From positions 1 to 11,197 of the forward strand of contig SBBT01000233.1 in assembly GCA_005239595.1 (NCBI GenBank): a stretch of 11,197 nucleotides of DNA, given 5' to 3'. The notes under the pieces were generated by a model. It was not told the origin of the DNA. It ran no database searches and was given only the letters and a program-made list of their open reading frames with translations. Below, in pieces: positions 1-7,653 of this stretch. The number at the start of each line of letters is the position of its first letter. The stretch's first letter is position 1. This DNA is from Candidatus Troglogloeales bacterium (GTDB lineage: Bacteria > Nitrospirota > Nitrospiria > SBBL01 > SBBT01). Position numbers and translations under genes: made by a program.

Positions 1-47
1 GCGGCTGATAGAAGTGCCCATGTATGCAGAGATAACGTTTCATCCAT
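1..47 (-). CDS. Possible N-terminus of a divergent gene cut by the window edge
   Basis: On the minus strand an ATG at 47-45 opens a frame that stays open to the window edge (about 15 codons, beginning MDETLSLHTW). A GAGG stretch lies a few bases upstream of that ATG and could serve as a ribosome binding site. If real, this gene is transcribed away from argD and the 48-233 region would hold divergent promoters. The fragment is too short to recognise a family, and a chance open frame of this length is common, so this is only a candidate. Confidence 0.18.
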   Translation of the reverse strand, partial: MDETLSLHTWALLSA

Positions 48-233
48 GAACCTCATCCATAAAAACGGCCTATTTTAGCATGTTATCGTCCATTCTGTCT
101 CGCCAAACAGGATATTTCGCACTTCCTTATTAAAGATCGGAAGAAGAGGCGGTTTTCCTGCTGTTTTCCTGCGGGGCGGATTGCTTCTTAAGAAAGCCCT
201 GTGCTATAAAAAGGCCTGTTTTTAAAGGGGGGT
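48..233. other. Leader region upstream of argD
   Basis: No coding region is supported here. The stretch contains an exact 10-base direct repeat, GTTTTCCTGC, at 152-161 and 163-172 (11-base period, about one helical turn), and a possible promoter at 181-210. No convincing ArgR box (paired AT-rich half-sites of the TGAAT...ATTCA type) was seen. The purine-rich run just before 234 is the likely ribosome binding site of argD. Confidence 0.4.
181..210 (+). promoter_or_regulatory. Candidate sigma-70 promoter for argDF
   Basis: TTGCTT (181-186) and TATAAA (205-210) are separated by 18 bases and resemble -35 and -10 hexamers. Transcription would start near 217, giving a very short leader before the argD ATG at 234. 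This is a by-eye match to consensus with no comparative support, so confidence is low. Confidence 0.3.
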
Positions 234-1463
234 ATGATTTTGGAACGACGGTCTGCCTCATGGATGAAAAAGGGTGACGCCGTTTTGATGGCCACGTATA
301 ATCGTTTCCCGCTGGTGTTAGAGAAGGGACAGGGCGCCACCATTGTCGACGTGGACGGGGAACGCTATCTCGATTTTGTCAGCGGCATTGCGGTAAATGC
401 CCTTGGCCATTGCAATCCGCATCTTGTGAAGGTGATCACACAGCAGTCCAAATCGCTCTTTCATGTTTCCAACCTCTATTACAATGTTCCTCAAATTAAG
501 CTCGCAGAGCTTCTGACTTCCCGTTCGTTTGCGGATCGGGCCTTCTTCTGTAACAGCGGGGCGGAGGCCAATGAGGCGGCCATTAAGCTGGCCAGAAAAT
601 ATGCGAAGGCATCCCGCGGTGCAGATTGTTTCGAGATTATCGCAATGAACGGCGCCTTTCATGGCAGAACCTTGGCTGCCCTTTCCGCCACGGGTCAGGG
701 AAAATACCAAAAAGGGTTTGAACCGCTTCTTCCCGGTTTTAGACATGTCCCCTTTGATGATCCAGAGGCGATCGAGGAGGCCATTACCGCAAGGACCGCC
801 GCCGTTCTTCTGGAGCCGATTCAGGGCGAGGCGGGAGTCCGCATTCCCACCAAGGGATACTTGGCGCGTGTTCGCAAAATTTGCGACGCGCATCGGTTGG
901 TACTTATTTTTGATGAAGTGCAAACTGGTATCGGGCGGACAGGCCGGCTTTTTGCCTACGAGCATGAGGGTGTGGCACCCGATATTATAACCCTGGCAAA
1001 AGGGCTTGGCGGAGGGGTTCCGATTGGGGCCATGCTGGCGACAGAGGCAGTGGCCCAGGCGTTTTCCCCCGGCAGCCACGCGTCGACTTTTGGAGGAAAT
1101 CCGCTGGTCTGCGCGGCGGGAGTCGCTGTTTTGGGGCATCTTACGGAAAATTTTCTCAAAAAGGTTCGTGAACGCGGGGCGTATCCAATCGATCGCCTAG
1201 CGCAACTTCAAAAGAAAACCGATCTTATTAAAGAGGTCCGCGGCATGGGATTGCTGATTGGGGTGGACCTTGCCGTCCCTGCGCTTGACATCATCAAGCG
1301 GGGGCACCAAAAGAGTCTCCTCCTGAATCGGACCTCTGATTACACCCTTCGACTCATTCCGCCGCTGAATCTGCGAAAGGCAGAGGTGGATAAGATGATG
1401 ACCCTTTTCACAGACATTCTCATGGAGTTTCCCGATGTCGAAACGAGACCTCCTAAGTCTTGA
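234..1463 (+). CDS. argD: Acetylornithine aminotransferase
   Basis: PLP-dependent class III aminotransferase that interconverts N-acetylglutamate semialdehyde and N-acetylornithine in cytoplasmic arginine synthesis; many homologs also act on succinyldiaminopimelate. At 409 aa the length is normal for ArgD. Visible family features are the N-terminal TYNRFPLVLEKGQG segment (residues 21-34), the cofactor phosphate-binding CNSGAEANEAAIK region (106-118), the FDEVQTGIGRTG motif with Asp227, the AKGLGGGVPIGA motif with the PLP lysine at Lys256, and STFGGNPL (284-291). The ATG at 234 follows a GGGG run closely. An in-frame Met at residue 19 would give the more usual short ArgD N-terminus (MATYNRFPL), so the first 18 residues are uncertain. 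The gene overlaps argF by 29 bases, which supports assignment to arginine synthesis over other class III enzymes. Confidence 0.93.
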   Translation: MILERRSASWMKKGDAVLMATYNRFPLVLEKGQGATIVDVDGERYLDFVSGIAVNALGHCNPHLVKVITQQSKSLFHVSNLYYNVPQIKLAELLTSRSFADRAFFCNSGAEANEAAIKLARKYAKASRGADCFEIIAMNGAFHGRTLAALSATGQGKYQKGFEPLLPGFRHVPFDDPEAIEEAITARTAAVLLEPIQGEAGVRIPTKGYLARVRKICDAHRLVLIFDEVQTGIGRTGRLFAYEHEGVAPDIITLAKGLGGGVPIGAMLATEAVAQAFSPGSHASTFGGNPLVCAAGVAVLGHLTENFLKKVRERGAYPIDRLAQLQKKTDLIKEVRGMGLLIGVDLAVPALDIIKRGHQKSLLLNRTSDYTLRLIPPLNLRKAEVDKMMTLFTDILMEFPDVETRPPKS

Positions 1464-2364
1464 TCCCATCTCGGCGGAAGAGATCGAGTGGCTTATTTTA
1501 CGGGCGAAAGTCTATAAGAAGGGGGGCACCCTTCAACCGCTGAAGGGATATGCCGTTGGTCTTGCATTTGAAAAGGTCTCCACACGGACACGCGTCTCTT
1601 TCGAGGTGGCGATATTGCGGCTAGGCGGGCATCCAATCTTTCTCTCTTTTGATGATCTTCAGATCAAGCGGGGGGAACCGATTGCCGACACGGCCCGCGT
1701 TTTATCCGGTTACTTAAACGGCCTCGTCATTCGGACATACGAGCATGAAAAACTTCTGGCGTGGGGAGCATCTGCGACCGTTCCGGTGATCAATGGCCTA
1801 ACCGACCGCCATCATCCCTGTCAGGCCCTCTCTGATCTCTTTACAATTTATGAAAGGAAGAAAAAGCTAAAGGGATTAAAACTTGCCTATATTGGGGATG
1901 GCAACAACGTTGCCCATTCCCTGCTGGAAGCAGGGGCGCGGGTTGGAATGAAGGTGGCTGTGGCCTCTCCAAAGGGGTTTGGCCCCGATCCGGAGATTGT
2001 CAAGAGCGCGGAAGAGATGGCCAAAAAACATGGCGGATCTGTTTCGGTAGAAGAAGACCCTTATTGGGCCGTCGAGGAAGCGGATATCGTTTATACCGAT
2101 GTCTGGGTTTCCATGGGACAGGAGAAAGAAAAACAGAAACGGGAAAAACGATTTAAACCATACCAGATCAACCAAACACTCCTTGCATCTGCGAGGCCCG
2201 ACTGCCTTGTGATGCACTGTCTTCCCGCCAACCGTGACGAGGAGATTACCTCTGACGTTATGGACGGTCCCCGCTCCATTATCTTTGAACAGGCTGAAAA
2301 CCGCCTTCCCATGCATCAGGCCATTCTAGAAAGATGGATCGGTGCGCAAAAAGATTCAAAATAG
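1435..2364 (+). CDS. argF: Ornithine carbamoyltransferase
   Basis: Transfers the carbamoyl group of carbamoyl phosphate to ornithine, giving citrulline, the step after ArgD in arginine synthesis. At 309 aa it is the usual length. The carbamoyl-phosphate motif STRTR is at residues 49-53, HPCQ at 127-130, the ornithine-binding DxxxSMG loop at 222-228, and the active-site HCLP at 261-264. The second domain contains the IGDGNNVAHSL segment (153-163). The start at 1435 lies inside the 3' end of argD (29-base overlap) with a GGAG about nine bases upstream, so translation is probably coupled. Presence of SMG and HCLP favours OTCase over aspartate carbamoyltransferase. No argG, argB or argC is seen in this window, so only part of the pathway is local. 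Confidence 0.95.
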   Translation: MSKRDLLSLDPISAEEIEWLILRAKVYKKGGTLQPLKGYAVGLAFEKVSTRTRVSFEVAILRLGGHPIFLSFDDLQIKRGEPIADTARVLSGYLNGLVIRTYEHEKLLAWGASATVPVINGLTDRHHPCQALSDLFTIYERKKKLKGLKLAYIGDGNNVAHSLLEAGARVGMKVAVASPKGFGPDPEIVKSAEEMAKKHGGSVSVEEDPYWAVEEADIVYTDVWVSMGQEKEKQKREKRFKPYQINQTLLASARPDCLVMHCLPANRDEEITSDVMDGPRSIIFEQAENRLPMHQAILERWIGAQKDSK

Positions 2365-2429
2365 CCTAAATTGGGCGTCCTAACTTCATCAGGCAGGTAA
2401 AATATCCTCCGAATGTCTATGGGCGTGCG

Positions 2430-4283
2430 ATGTATACTTCCTTATTGATGATACTTTTCTTCCAGCTGTTGTTCTCCCCGGTTGCAGTCCCCTCTTTGGA
2501 GGCCGCCTCCCAGGTTGTCCAGAACGAAAACGTCCTACTTTCAAATACCAAAGAAACGATCACCTATTGGAAGCCGTTCGAAATTCTGCCGGGTGAAGAG
2601 CCAAAGGTGGCCGAAACCCATACTATTTTTAACCGGCTTTTGTTGGGATGGGAAGAAACACGCGTGGCCCCTGCCCTTCATGTGGTTCGATCGGATCAAG
2701 GGCCCTGGGCAGCCTCGTTGGACGATGGAACGATTCTGTTGAGCCGGGAGGCGATTGATGTCTGTTTCCGTGACGCCCAGGACGGAGGGGACGATCGTTT
2801 GGCGTTTGTCCTGGCGCATGAACTAGCCCATCAGCGGGCCGATCACCTCTGGCATCGCCGTTTCTTCCGCCTGGCAGGAGAGCAGCCGCCGCAGGTTCAG
2901 GGAAGAATGCTCGGCACGATGACGATGGATAAAATGGAAGTAGAAGGGCTTGAGGCAAAAGAAACGCAGGCTGACCGGGAAGGGTTGCTTTTGATGGCGA
3001 TGGTTGGATTTGATCCTTCTCGCGTGATAGGAGATGAAAGCCGCTTTTTCTTAGATTGGGTCGAAAGTATCTGGGGGACGCCCTGCACAGAGAATGCAGG
3101 CAAAGACGATTGCAACAAGGCGAAAGACCGATTGTCCAGGGTGAAGGCCCACTGGGAGGATACTGTTCATCAATCGTTTCTTTTTGATCTCGGCATTCAT
3201 GCCTATGTCGCGGGGAAATATAATCTGGCACGCCAATACTTTTCCGCCTACGGCCGACAATTCCCGAACCGGGAGATCCACAACAATATCGGCTTAACCT
3301 ATATGGCCGAGGCCCTCTCTTTAAGAAAACAACTTGCGCAACAAGGGGAATACATTCACCCTGAATTTATCTATCCTGTTGTCCTAGAGGAGGAGATCGA
3401 AATTTACAAGGCGCAACCCCGTAGTCGGGGGGGGGAAACGCGCGGGCGCGGCAAACCAGACCTCCAGGAATTGAAGAAAGCGATGGAGGCCGATCTTCAT
3501 GAAGCGGCCCTCTCTTTTGAGAGGGCCGTCAAGATGGATCCGTCCCATCGTCCGTCGTATGGGAACCTGGCTTCAGCTTATTTATTGGAAGGAAATGCCC
3601 CCCTTGCCTACGGCATCATTGCGGGAAACTACGTAAAACGTTTTGGAGAAGATGAAATGGCCTCCCTGTTTTTAGCGATCTCTGCCTACATCGGGGGGCA
3701 AACTGACAAGGCGCGTCTTTTATTCGACCGGGCCATTTTACGGGAAAGCGCCACCCCGTTGGCCCGGATCAACAGGGCGATCTATCTGGGTTTGATCGGT
3801 GATAAAGCGGGAGAGATGGCGGAGTGGAAGGTGGTGGCAGAGATCGGGAAGAAGTCGGGGGATGAAGCGTTGTTCCAGATGGCCCTTCGAAAAATGGGGA
3901 AAGAGGTTGCGTTGGCCAAATCACCACCCCCGGGGCCAGAGAAAATCTCAGGATATACGTCCGGCGAACGGATAGCGGTCCCGCTGATGAATCAGTCCGG
4001 GGCGGTATGGGTTGGCGGGGAGCAGATTTTTATCTCTCGATGGAAAGAGGGGAAGATGGCGGTTCATGCCAATCGAACGATTTTGGCCCTTTGGCAGGAA
4101 AAGGGAGAGGTGGCGACGGCGGCTGGCGTCCGCATTGGGGATGACGCCGCAAAACTTGGGAGGATTTATGGTATCCCTCAACGGAAAATCAGCACGATTC
4201 ATGGAGAATATCGTGCGTACGATCAATCGCATATTGCGTTTCGGATCGAAAAGAACAAGGTGGCAGGCTGGGCCCTTTATTAA
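2430..4283 (+). CDS. Exported M48-family metalloprotease with TPR-like repeats and C-terminal beta domain (BepA-like)
   Basis: Predicted periplasmic zinc protease of 617 aa. Residues 1-25 form a hydrophobic signal peptide with a likely cleavage near Ala25/Ala26; it lacks the usual early lysine. The zinc site is HELAH at 130-134 (His130, Glu131, His134), and the third ligand is probably Glu178 in the ETQAD segment (178-182), the usual M48 arrangement. Residues ~247-300 and ~350-485 are helical and alanine-rich with TPR character, for example AALSFERAVKMDP...YGNLASAYL. Residues ~515-617 look like a separate beta-rich domain with a GVRIGD...YGIP pattern recalling BamE/SmpA-type folds (weak). BepA, an E. 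coli M48-TPR protease acting on outer-membrane protein assembly, is the closest known analogue but is shorter. The start lacks a clear ribosome binding site. It opens the six-gene block 65 bases after argF. Confidence 0.75.
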   Translation: MYTSLLMILFFQLLFSPVAVPSLEAASQVVQNENVLLSNTKETITYWKPFEILPGEEPKVAETHTIFNRLLLGWEETRVAPALHVVRSDQGPWAASLDDGTILLSREAIDVCFRDAQDGGDDRLAFVLAHELAHQRADHLWHRRFFRLAGEQPPQVQGRMLGTMTMDKMEVEGLEAKETQADREGLLLMAMVGFDPSRVIGDESRFFLDWVESIWGTPCTENAGKDDCNKAKDRLSRVKAHWEDTVHQSFLFDLGIHAYVAGKYNLARQYFSAYGRQFPNREIHNNIGLTYMAEALSLRKQLAQQGEYIHPEFIYPVVLEEEIEIYKAQPRSRGGETRGRGKPDLQELKKAMEADLHEAALSFERAVKMDPSHRPSYGNLASAYLLEGNAPLAYGIIAGNYVKRFGEDEMASLFLAISAYIGGQTDKARLLFDRAILRESATPLARINRAIYLGLIGDKAGEMAEWKVVAEIGKKSGDEALFQMALRKMGKEVALAKSPPPGPEKISGYTSGERIAVPLMNQSGAVWVGGEQIFISRWKEGKMAVHANRTILALWQEKGEVATAAGVRIGDDAAKLGRIYGIPQRKISTIHGEYRAYDQSHIAFRIEKNKVAGWALY

Positions 4284-4284
4284 G

Positions 4285-5736
4285 ATGGCGAACAAATTGG
4301 TTCTCATCGGCTTCCTATGGGTCATGGCGTCTTTTCCCGTGGGCGCAGCCGAGGTTTCAGATCGCGGCATCGGACTTTCCGAGAGAGAGACGGGAAACGT
4401 GGCGATGGGAAACTTCTGGGCGTTGTTGATCGGCATTGACGATTATGATCATTGGCCAAAACTCTCCACGGCGATCAACGATACTCTTGCCGTACAAGAG
4501 GTGTTGAAGGGACGCTATGGGTTCTCTCCCCAGCGGATCAAACGCCTTTCCAACAAAGAGGCGACGCGCCAGGGCATCATTGATGCCTTTGAATGGCTGA
4601 TCAACGAGGTCGGTCAGCAGGATAATGTCCTGATCTATTACGCAGGCCACGGCGAGTTGGACAAGGTGACCGGCTACTGGGTCCCCTCCGAGGCGCGTAC
4701 CGACAAAAAAGGGGCTTATGTGAGCAATTCCACCATTCGGGATTATATTGGTGTGATTGAGGCAAAACATATCTACCTGGTGGTGGATTCCTGTTTTTCA
4801 GGGAGCCTTTTTGCCGGCATCACCCGGTCGAAGCAGCCGCAAGAGATTACGGGGCGATACTATCAGGAGGTCTATGATCGGATCAGTCGGCAGGGGCTGA
4901 CCTCCGGCGGAACGGAACCGGTGAGCGATGAAGGGTATGAGGGGCATAGTATTTTTTCCTACTATTTTCTAAAGGCCCTGCGTGAGAATAAAGACCCCTA
5001 TATGACCGCGACCTCCCTGTTTGATCGCATTGCCGTTCCTGTTGCGAACAATTCCAGGCAGACGCCAGTCAGCCGAGCGATCAAAGATGTTCGGGATGAA
5101 GGGGGCGAGTTTCTCTTTGCCCTGGCGTCAGGGACGGCGTCAGAAACGGTCAGCGATCAAAGACCTCTTCCTCCGGAGATGCCCCCTCGTCCCGATCTCC
5201 TCCCCGATGTTTCGGAAGCCCATCCGACAATGGGCATCCAAAAAATTCCACCGAAACATATTAAGATTATCGGATCCCCTGACAGGCTTAATCCAAATCG
5301 GACGCTTGTCCTCGTTTCTGGTAAGAACCCGCCTGAAATCAAGGCGGTGGTTGGGCGTGTGCTGATGGAAAAATTGGGGCCTTATGGCGTCCGTGTCATG
5401 TCGGATACCATGCTCGGCAAGAAAGAGATGGATCATTTAAGGCAAGCGGTCCGGCAGAAAAAAGGACTTGCCAAAATCAGGGATAACGCCGATACCCTTT
5501 TATGGGTTTTCCCGGAGATCCGTACCAGTCACGTCAAATTAGAAGGCCTGGTTTCTTGTGTAGTCGATGCCGACGTGGAGGCAATTTCAGTGGAGACCGG
5601 ACAGGTCGTTGCCCACCGAACTTTCCAAAATATCCGGGGGTTTTCCGCCAACCGAAAGCGGGGCTGTTTTGTGGCGCTTACAAATTTAGGAAGGGAAATC
5701 GGGGCGGCCATTATTGAACGATTGGATCATCGGTAG
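4285..5736 (+). CDS. Exported caspase-family (peptidase C14) protein
   Basis: Predicted cysteine protease of 483 aa with an N-terminal signal peptide (MANKLVLIGFLWVMASFPVGAA, residues 1-22), so it should act in the periplasm or at the cell surface. The caspase fold spans ~43-260. The opening strand is WALLIGIDDY (45-54), the catalytic His122 sits in YYAGHGE, and Cys170 sits in VVDSCFSGS. Both dyad residues are intact. Prokaryotic caspase homologs generally cleave after Arg or Lys. A proline-rich linker (~290-335) leads to a C-terminal domain (~345-483) containing DADVEAISVETGQVVA, similar in style to FlgO/LPP20-type envelope domains. The frame stays open upstream to 4012, but that part overlaps the M48 gene. 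The ATG at 4285 follows the M48 stop by one base and begins a proper signal peptide, so it was chosen; translation is probably coupled. Confidence 0.8.
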   Translation: MANKLVLIGFLWVMASFPVGAAEVSDRGIGLSERETGNVAMGNFWALLIGIDDYDHWPKLSTAINDTLAVQEVLKGRYGFSPQRIKRLSNKEATRQGIIDAFEWLINEVGQQDNVLIYYAGHGELDKVTGYWVPSEARTDKKGAYVSNSTIRDYIGVIEAKHIYLVVDSCFSGSLFAGITRSKQPQEITGRYYQEVYDRISRQGLTSGGTEPVSDEGYEGHSIFSYYFLKALRENKDPYMTATSLFDRIAVPVANNSRQTPVSRAIKDVRDEGGEFLFALASGTASETVSDQRPLPPEMPPRPDLLPDVSEAHPTMGIQKIPPKHIKIIGSPDRLNPNRTLVLVSGKNPPEIKAVVGRVLMEKLGPYGVRVMSDTMLGKKEMDHLRQAVRQKKGLAKIRDNADTLLWVFPEIRTSHVKLEGLVSCVVDADVEAISVETGQVVAHRTFQNIRGFSANRKRGCFVALTNLGREIGAAIIERLDHR

Positions 5737-5769
5737 GAGAGGGGCTGGCGGTACAGCTTCATTCTGAAC

Positions 5770-6657
5770 ATGGGCTCCCTTGCTTCCCAGGGTGATGAGG
5801 CACTTGCTCGACAAGCGGCCAATGGGAATCCCGTCGCCCGTGAGGCGATCTCCCGCCTTGCCCATCCTTTGATCCAAAAACAAACCGAGCGATTTTGCAA
5901 GCGCTTCTGCTACAACAATCATTTCCATTTCCGCTGTCCCCTCTTTCCAGATTGGGGGCTCAAAGAGAAGGACGCGCCGCTTTGTGATTGGGGCAATCAT
6001 AGTTATACCTGGATGCTGGAAGACTTAACCGGCCCGGAACGCCTCAAGACATTTTCCGGAGAGCGGCTCTCCTCCTATTTCCATGCGATTGTTCACTCGC
6101 TTCCATTTTACGAACGATGGAAAGATTCCCGTTTTGGACGGAGGGTTCGCATTCCTCCCTATATTCAATGTATCGCCCCGCTGGCGGGTAAAATCTTCTT
6201 ATGGATGGTCGATCAGCAATCCGTCGGGTGGATGGCGCAGCAGACCCATCTGGCCTATGAGAAGGTAGAGGCCATCGCGGGGCACATCATTGATGAGCTG
6301 ACAGAACGGGGGAAACTGTATCTCTTAAATTCCCCGAGGGCGACGTCTCTGACCGTGGAGGAAGAGGAAGGAGAGGATTGCCAGCGGGACCTGCCCGATT
6401 CTTCCTGGGATCCCGCTGAAGAAGAAGCGGCCCGGAAGATGCGCGAAGGGAGGAAACAACTGACTGCGATTGAAAACTTTGTCCTGGATAAAATGGTGGG
6501 AGAAGACTGCAGTGCGGCCGTTATTCTTGCCGCACTGGCCCGCGTGGGGATTAGCATTAAGGAGGGGGTTTTGCCCGAGAAGACCAATGAACAACAGCTC
6601 CATTATTTTAAACGACGGGCGCTGGCCAAGTTGGCACGGGTATCAGGACTTAGTTAA
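5770..6657 (+). CDS. Divergent sigma-70-like regulator (putative)
   Basis: A 295-aa cytoplasmic protein without signal peptide or membrane segment. The N-terminal DEALARQAANGNPVAREAI (9-27) matches the way ECF sigma region 2 usually begins. Residues ~82-130 (LEDLTGPERLKTFSGERLSSYFHAIVHSLPFYERW and a basic stretch after it) resemble region 2 with its Arg-rich end. Residues ~138-187 (SVGWMAQQTHLAYEKVEAI) look like a helix-turn-helix with regular amphipathic helices, and the C-terminus (QQLHYFKRRALAKLARV, 275-291) resembles the last helix of sigma region 4. A Cys/His-rich patch (Cys43, Cys47, His51, His53, Cys56, Cys72, His77) is unusual for a sigma factor. An acidic linker lies at 197-222. No good ribosome binding site precedes the ATG at 5770. 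The immediately following anti-sigma-like gene is the strongest contextual support. A non-sigma HTH regulator remains possible. Confidence 0.5.
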   Translation: MGSLASQGDEALARQAANGNPVAREAISRLAHPLIQKQTERFCKRFCYNNHFHFRCPLFPDWGLKEKDAPLCDWGNHSYTWMLEDLTGPERLKTFSGERLSSYFHAIVHSLPFYERWKDSRFGRRVRIPPYIQCIAPLAGKIFLWMVDQQSVGWMAQQTHLAYEKVEAIAGHIIDELTERGKLYLLNSPRATSLTVEEEEGEDCQRDLPDSSWDPAEEEAARKMREGRKQLTAIENFVLDKMVGEDCSAAVILAALARVGISIKEGVLPEKTNEQQLHYFKRRALAKLARVSGLS

Positions 6658-6678
6658 ACCGATCCGGTTTCTGGATTT

Positions 6679-6696
6679 CAAATGGGCCACCATTTG
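6679..6696 (+). other. Short hairpin between the sigma-like and anti-sigma-like genes
   Basis: CAAATGG (6679-6685) and CCATTTG (6690-6696) form a perfect 7-base-pair stem with a four-base GCCA loop. No T-run follows, so it is not a standard terminator. It could affect message stability or the relative expression of the two genes, or be chance. Confidence 0.3.
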
Positions 6697-6732
6697 GCGT
6701 CTTATCTTTGGTAAGAGAGAATAGGAGGCACC

Positions 6733-7617
6733 ATGAATCATCCGGAGGCAACATTGTTGGCAGCCTATGCGGAGTCGCCGCATCGGACGGCCTATCCAGA
6801 GGTAAGGTGGCATCTGGTCAGCTGTCCTGAATGTCGAGGCCATATTTCGTCGTTACAGTTGGTCATCCGCCAGATTCAGACCGATCCTTCTGCTAAATAC
6901 CATAGACGAGAGGTTGAGACGGGGAAACATCTCACAGGTGAGCATCTTACTGAAGTTGTGATTTCCGATTATCTGGAGGGGAAGGACGAAAACAGGGCAG
7001 AGATTCGGCAACATCTTGCCTCGTGCGGCTACTGCGCTGGGGGTGCGCTTCATTTTGCGGTGGAAAGCGCTGGGACGCATGAAGCCAAACTGGCTGGAAA
7101 GACGGCTATGTGGGACAGGCCATTTCAGCTATTGAGGAAAATATTATCATGGCGGGCGCCGATTTGGGCGCCGGCAGGGGCGTTGGCAGCGATGGCCCTT
7201 TTTGTTATGATACTCGCACGGGATAAAACGGTCATCGTTGTTTCGTATCAGGACCGGCCCGAAATGGTCTTTACCTCAAAGAAAGGGGAGCTTCCGGGAA
7301 TCGGCTTTTTTGAAGGGGCGCGGAAAAAGCATCTCCCTTATAAAGGTGTAAGGGTCTCTATACGAAATGGCCGCAACCTCTATATCACGTGGCCTGAAGT
7401 AAAAAGTGCCCGCCGTTATGAGGTTAAGCTTTATGCATGGCAGGACGGGGTTCGCACCCTGGTTGGACAAGCCGGGACATCGGGGAAGAGAGAGGTATCG
7501 CTGCCGGTAGCCGGTTTTGTCCCCGGAAGGCGATACGAGTGGGAACTCTCCGGCATGACGGAGGATGAGCAAAGCTTCCTGGCGCGCGGAGGGCTGGTTG
7601 TCGGTACCAATGACTAA
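6733..7617 (+). CDS. Membrane anti-sigma-like protein with two zinc-finger motifs and a periplasmic beta domain
   Basis: A 294-aa single-pass membrane protein. Two HxxxCxxC motifs, the ZAS/zf-HC2 zinc signature of anti-sigma factors, lie in the N-terminal part: His27-Cys31-Cys34 (HLVSCPEC) and His94-Cys98-Cys101 (HLASCGYC). One hydrophobic segment (~144-162) is followed by ~130 periplasmic residues. Of these, ~205-290 look like a fibronectin-III/Ig-type beta sandwich (VRVSIRNGRNLYITWPEVK, RYEVKLYAW, RRYEWELSG). An N-in, C-out topology fits a protein that binds a sigma factor inside and senses something outside. Start choice is firm: AGGAGG at 6723-6728 lies four bases before the ATG. It sits 75 bases after the sigma-like gene, the classic sigma/anti-sigma order. 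The doubled zinc motif is less common than the usual single one. The name rests on motif and context, not on proven binding. Confidence 0.68.
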   Translation: MNHPEATLLAAYAESPHRTAYPEVRWHLVSCPECRGHISSLQLVIRQIQTDPSAKYHRREVETGKHLTGEHLTEVVISDYLEGKDENRAEIRQHLASCGYCAGGALHFAVESAGTHEAKLAGKTAMWDRPFQLLRKILSWRAPIWAPAGALAAMALFVMILARDKTVIVVSYQDRPEMVFTSKKGELPGIGFFEGARKKHLPYKGVRVSIRNGRNLYITWPEVKSARRYEVKLYAWQDGVRTLVGQAGTSGKREVSLPVAGFVPGRRYEWELSGMTEDEQSFLARGGLVVGTND

Positions 7618-7653
7618 TCGTCTGTAGGTCACTTTAAAGGAAGGAGGCGGAAA

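Noticed and set aside
318..1139. 273-codon open frame on the minus strand
   Set aside because: It lies wholly antisense to argD, whose motifs are unambiguous, and its product is low-complexity with no recognisable domain.
2629..3231. 200-codon minus-strand open frame
   Set aside because: Antisense to the M48 catalytic region; the predicted product is proline- and arginine-rich, typical of a shadow frame.
4012..4284. N-terminal extension of the caspase frame, rich in Arg and Trp with loosely repeated GKR/RW patterns
   Set aside because: It overlaps the end of the M48 gene in another frame, would put basic sequence before a clear signal peptide, and the repetition is weak.
2430..6657. Type III-E CRISPR (Craspase) locus, because of the caspase, TPR and sigma combination
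   Set aside because: There is no CRISPR array, Cas7-11-like effector or Csx30/Csx31-like gene, and the caspase here is exported and not a TPR-CHAT fusion.
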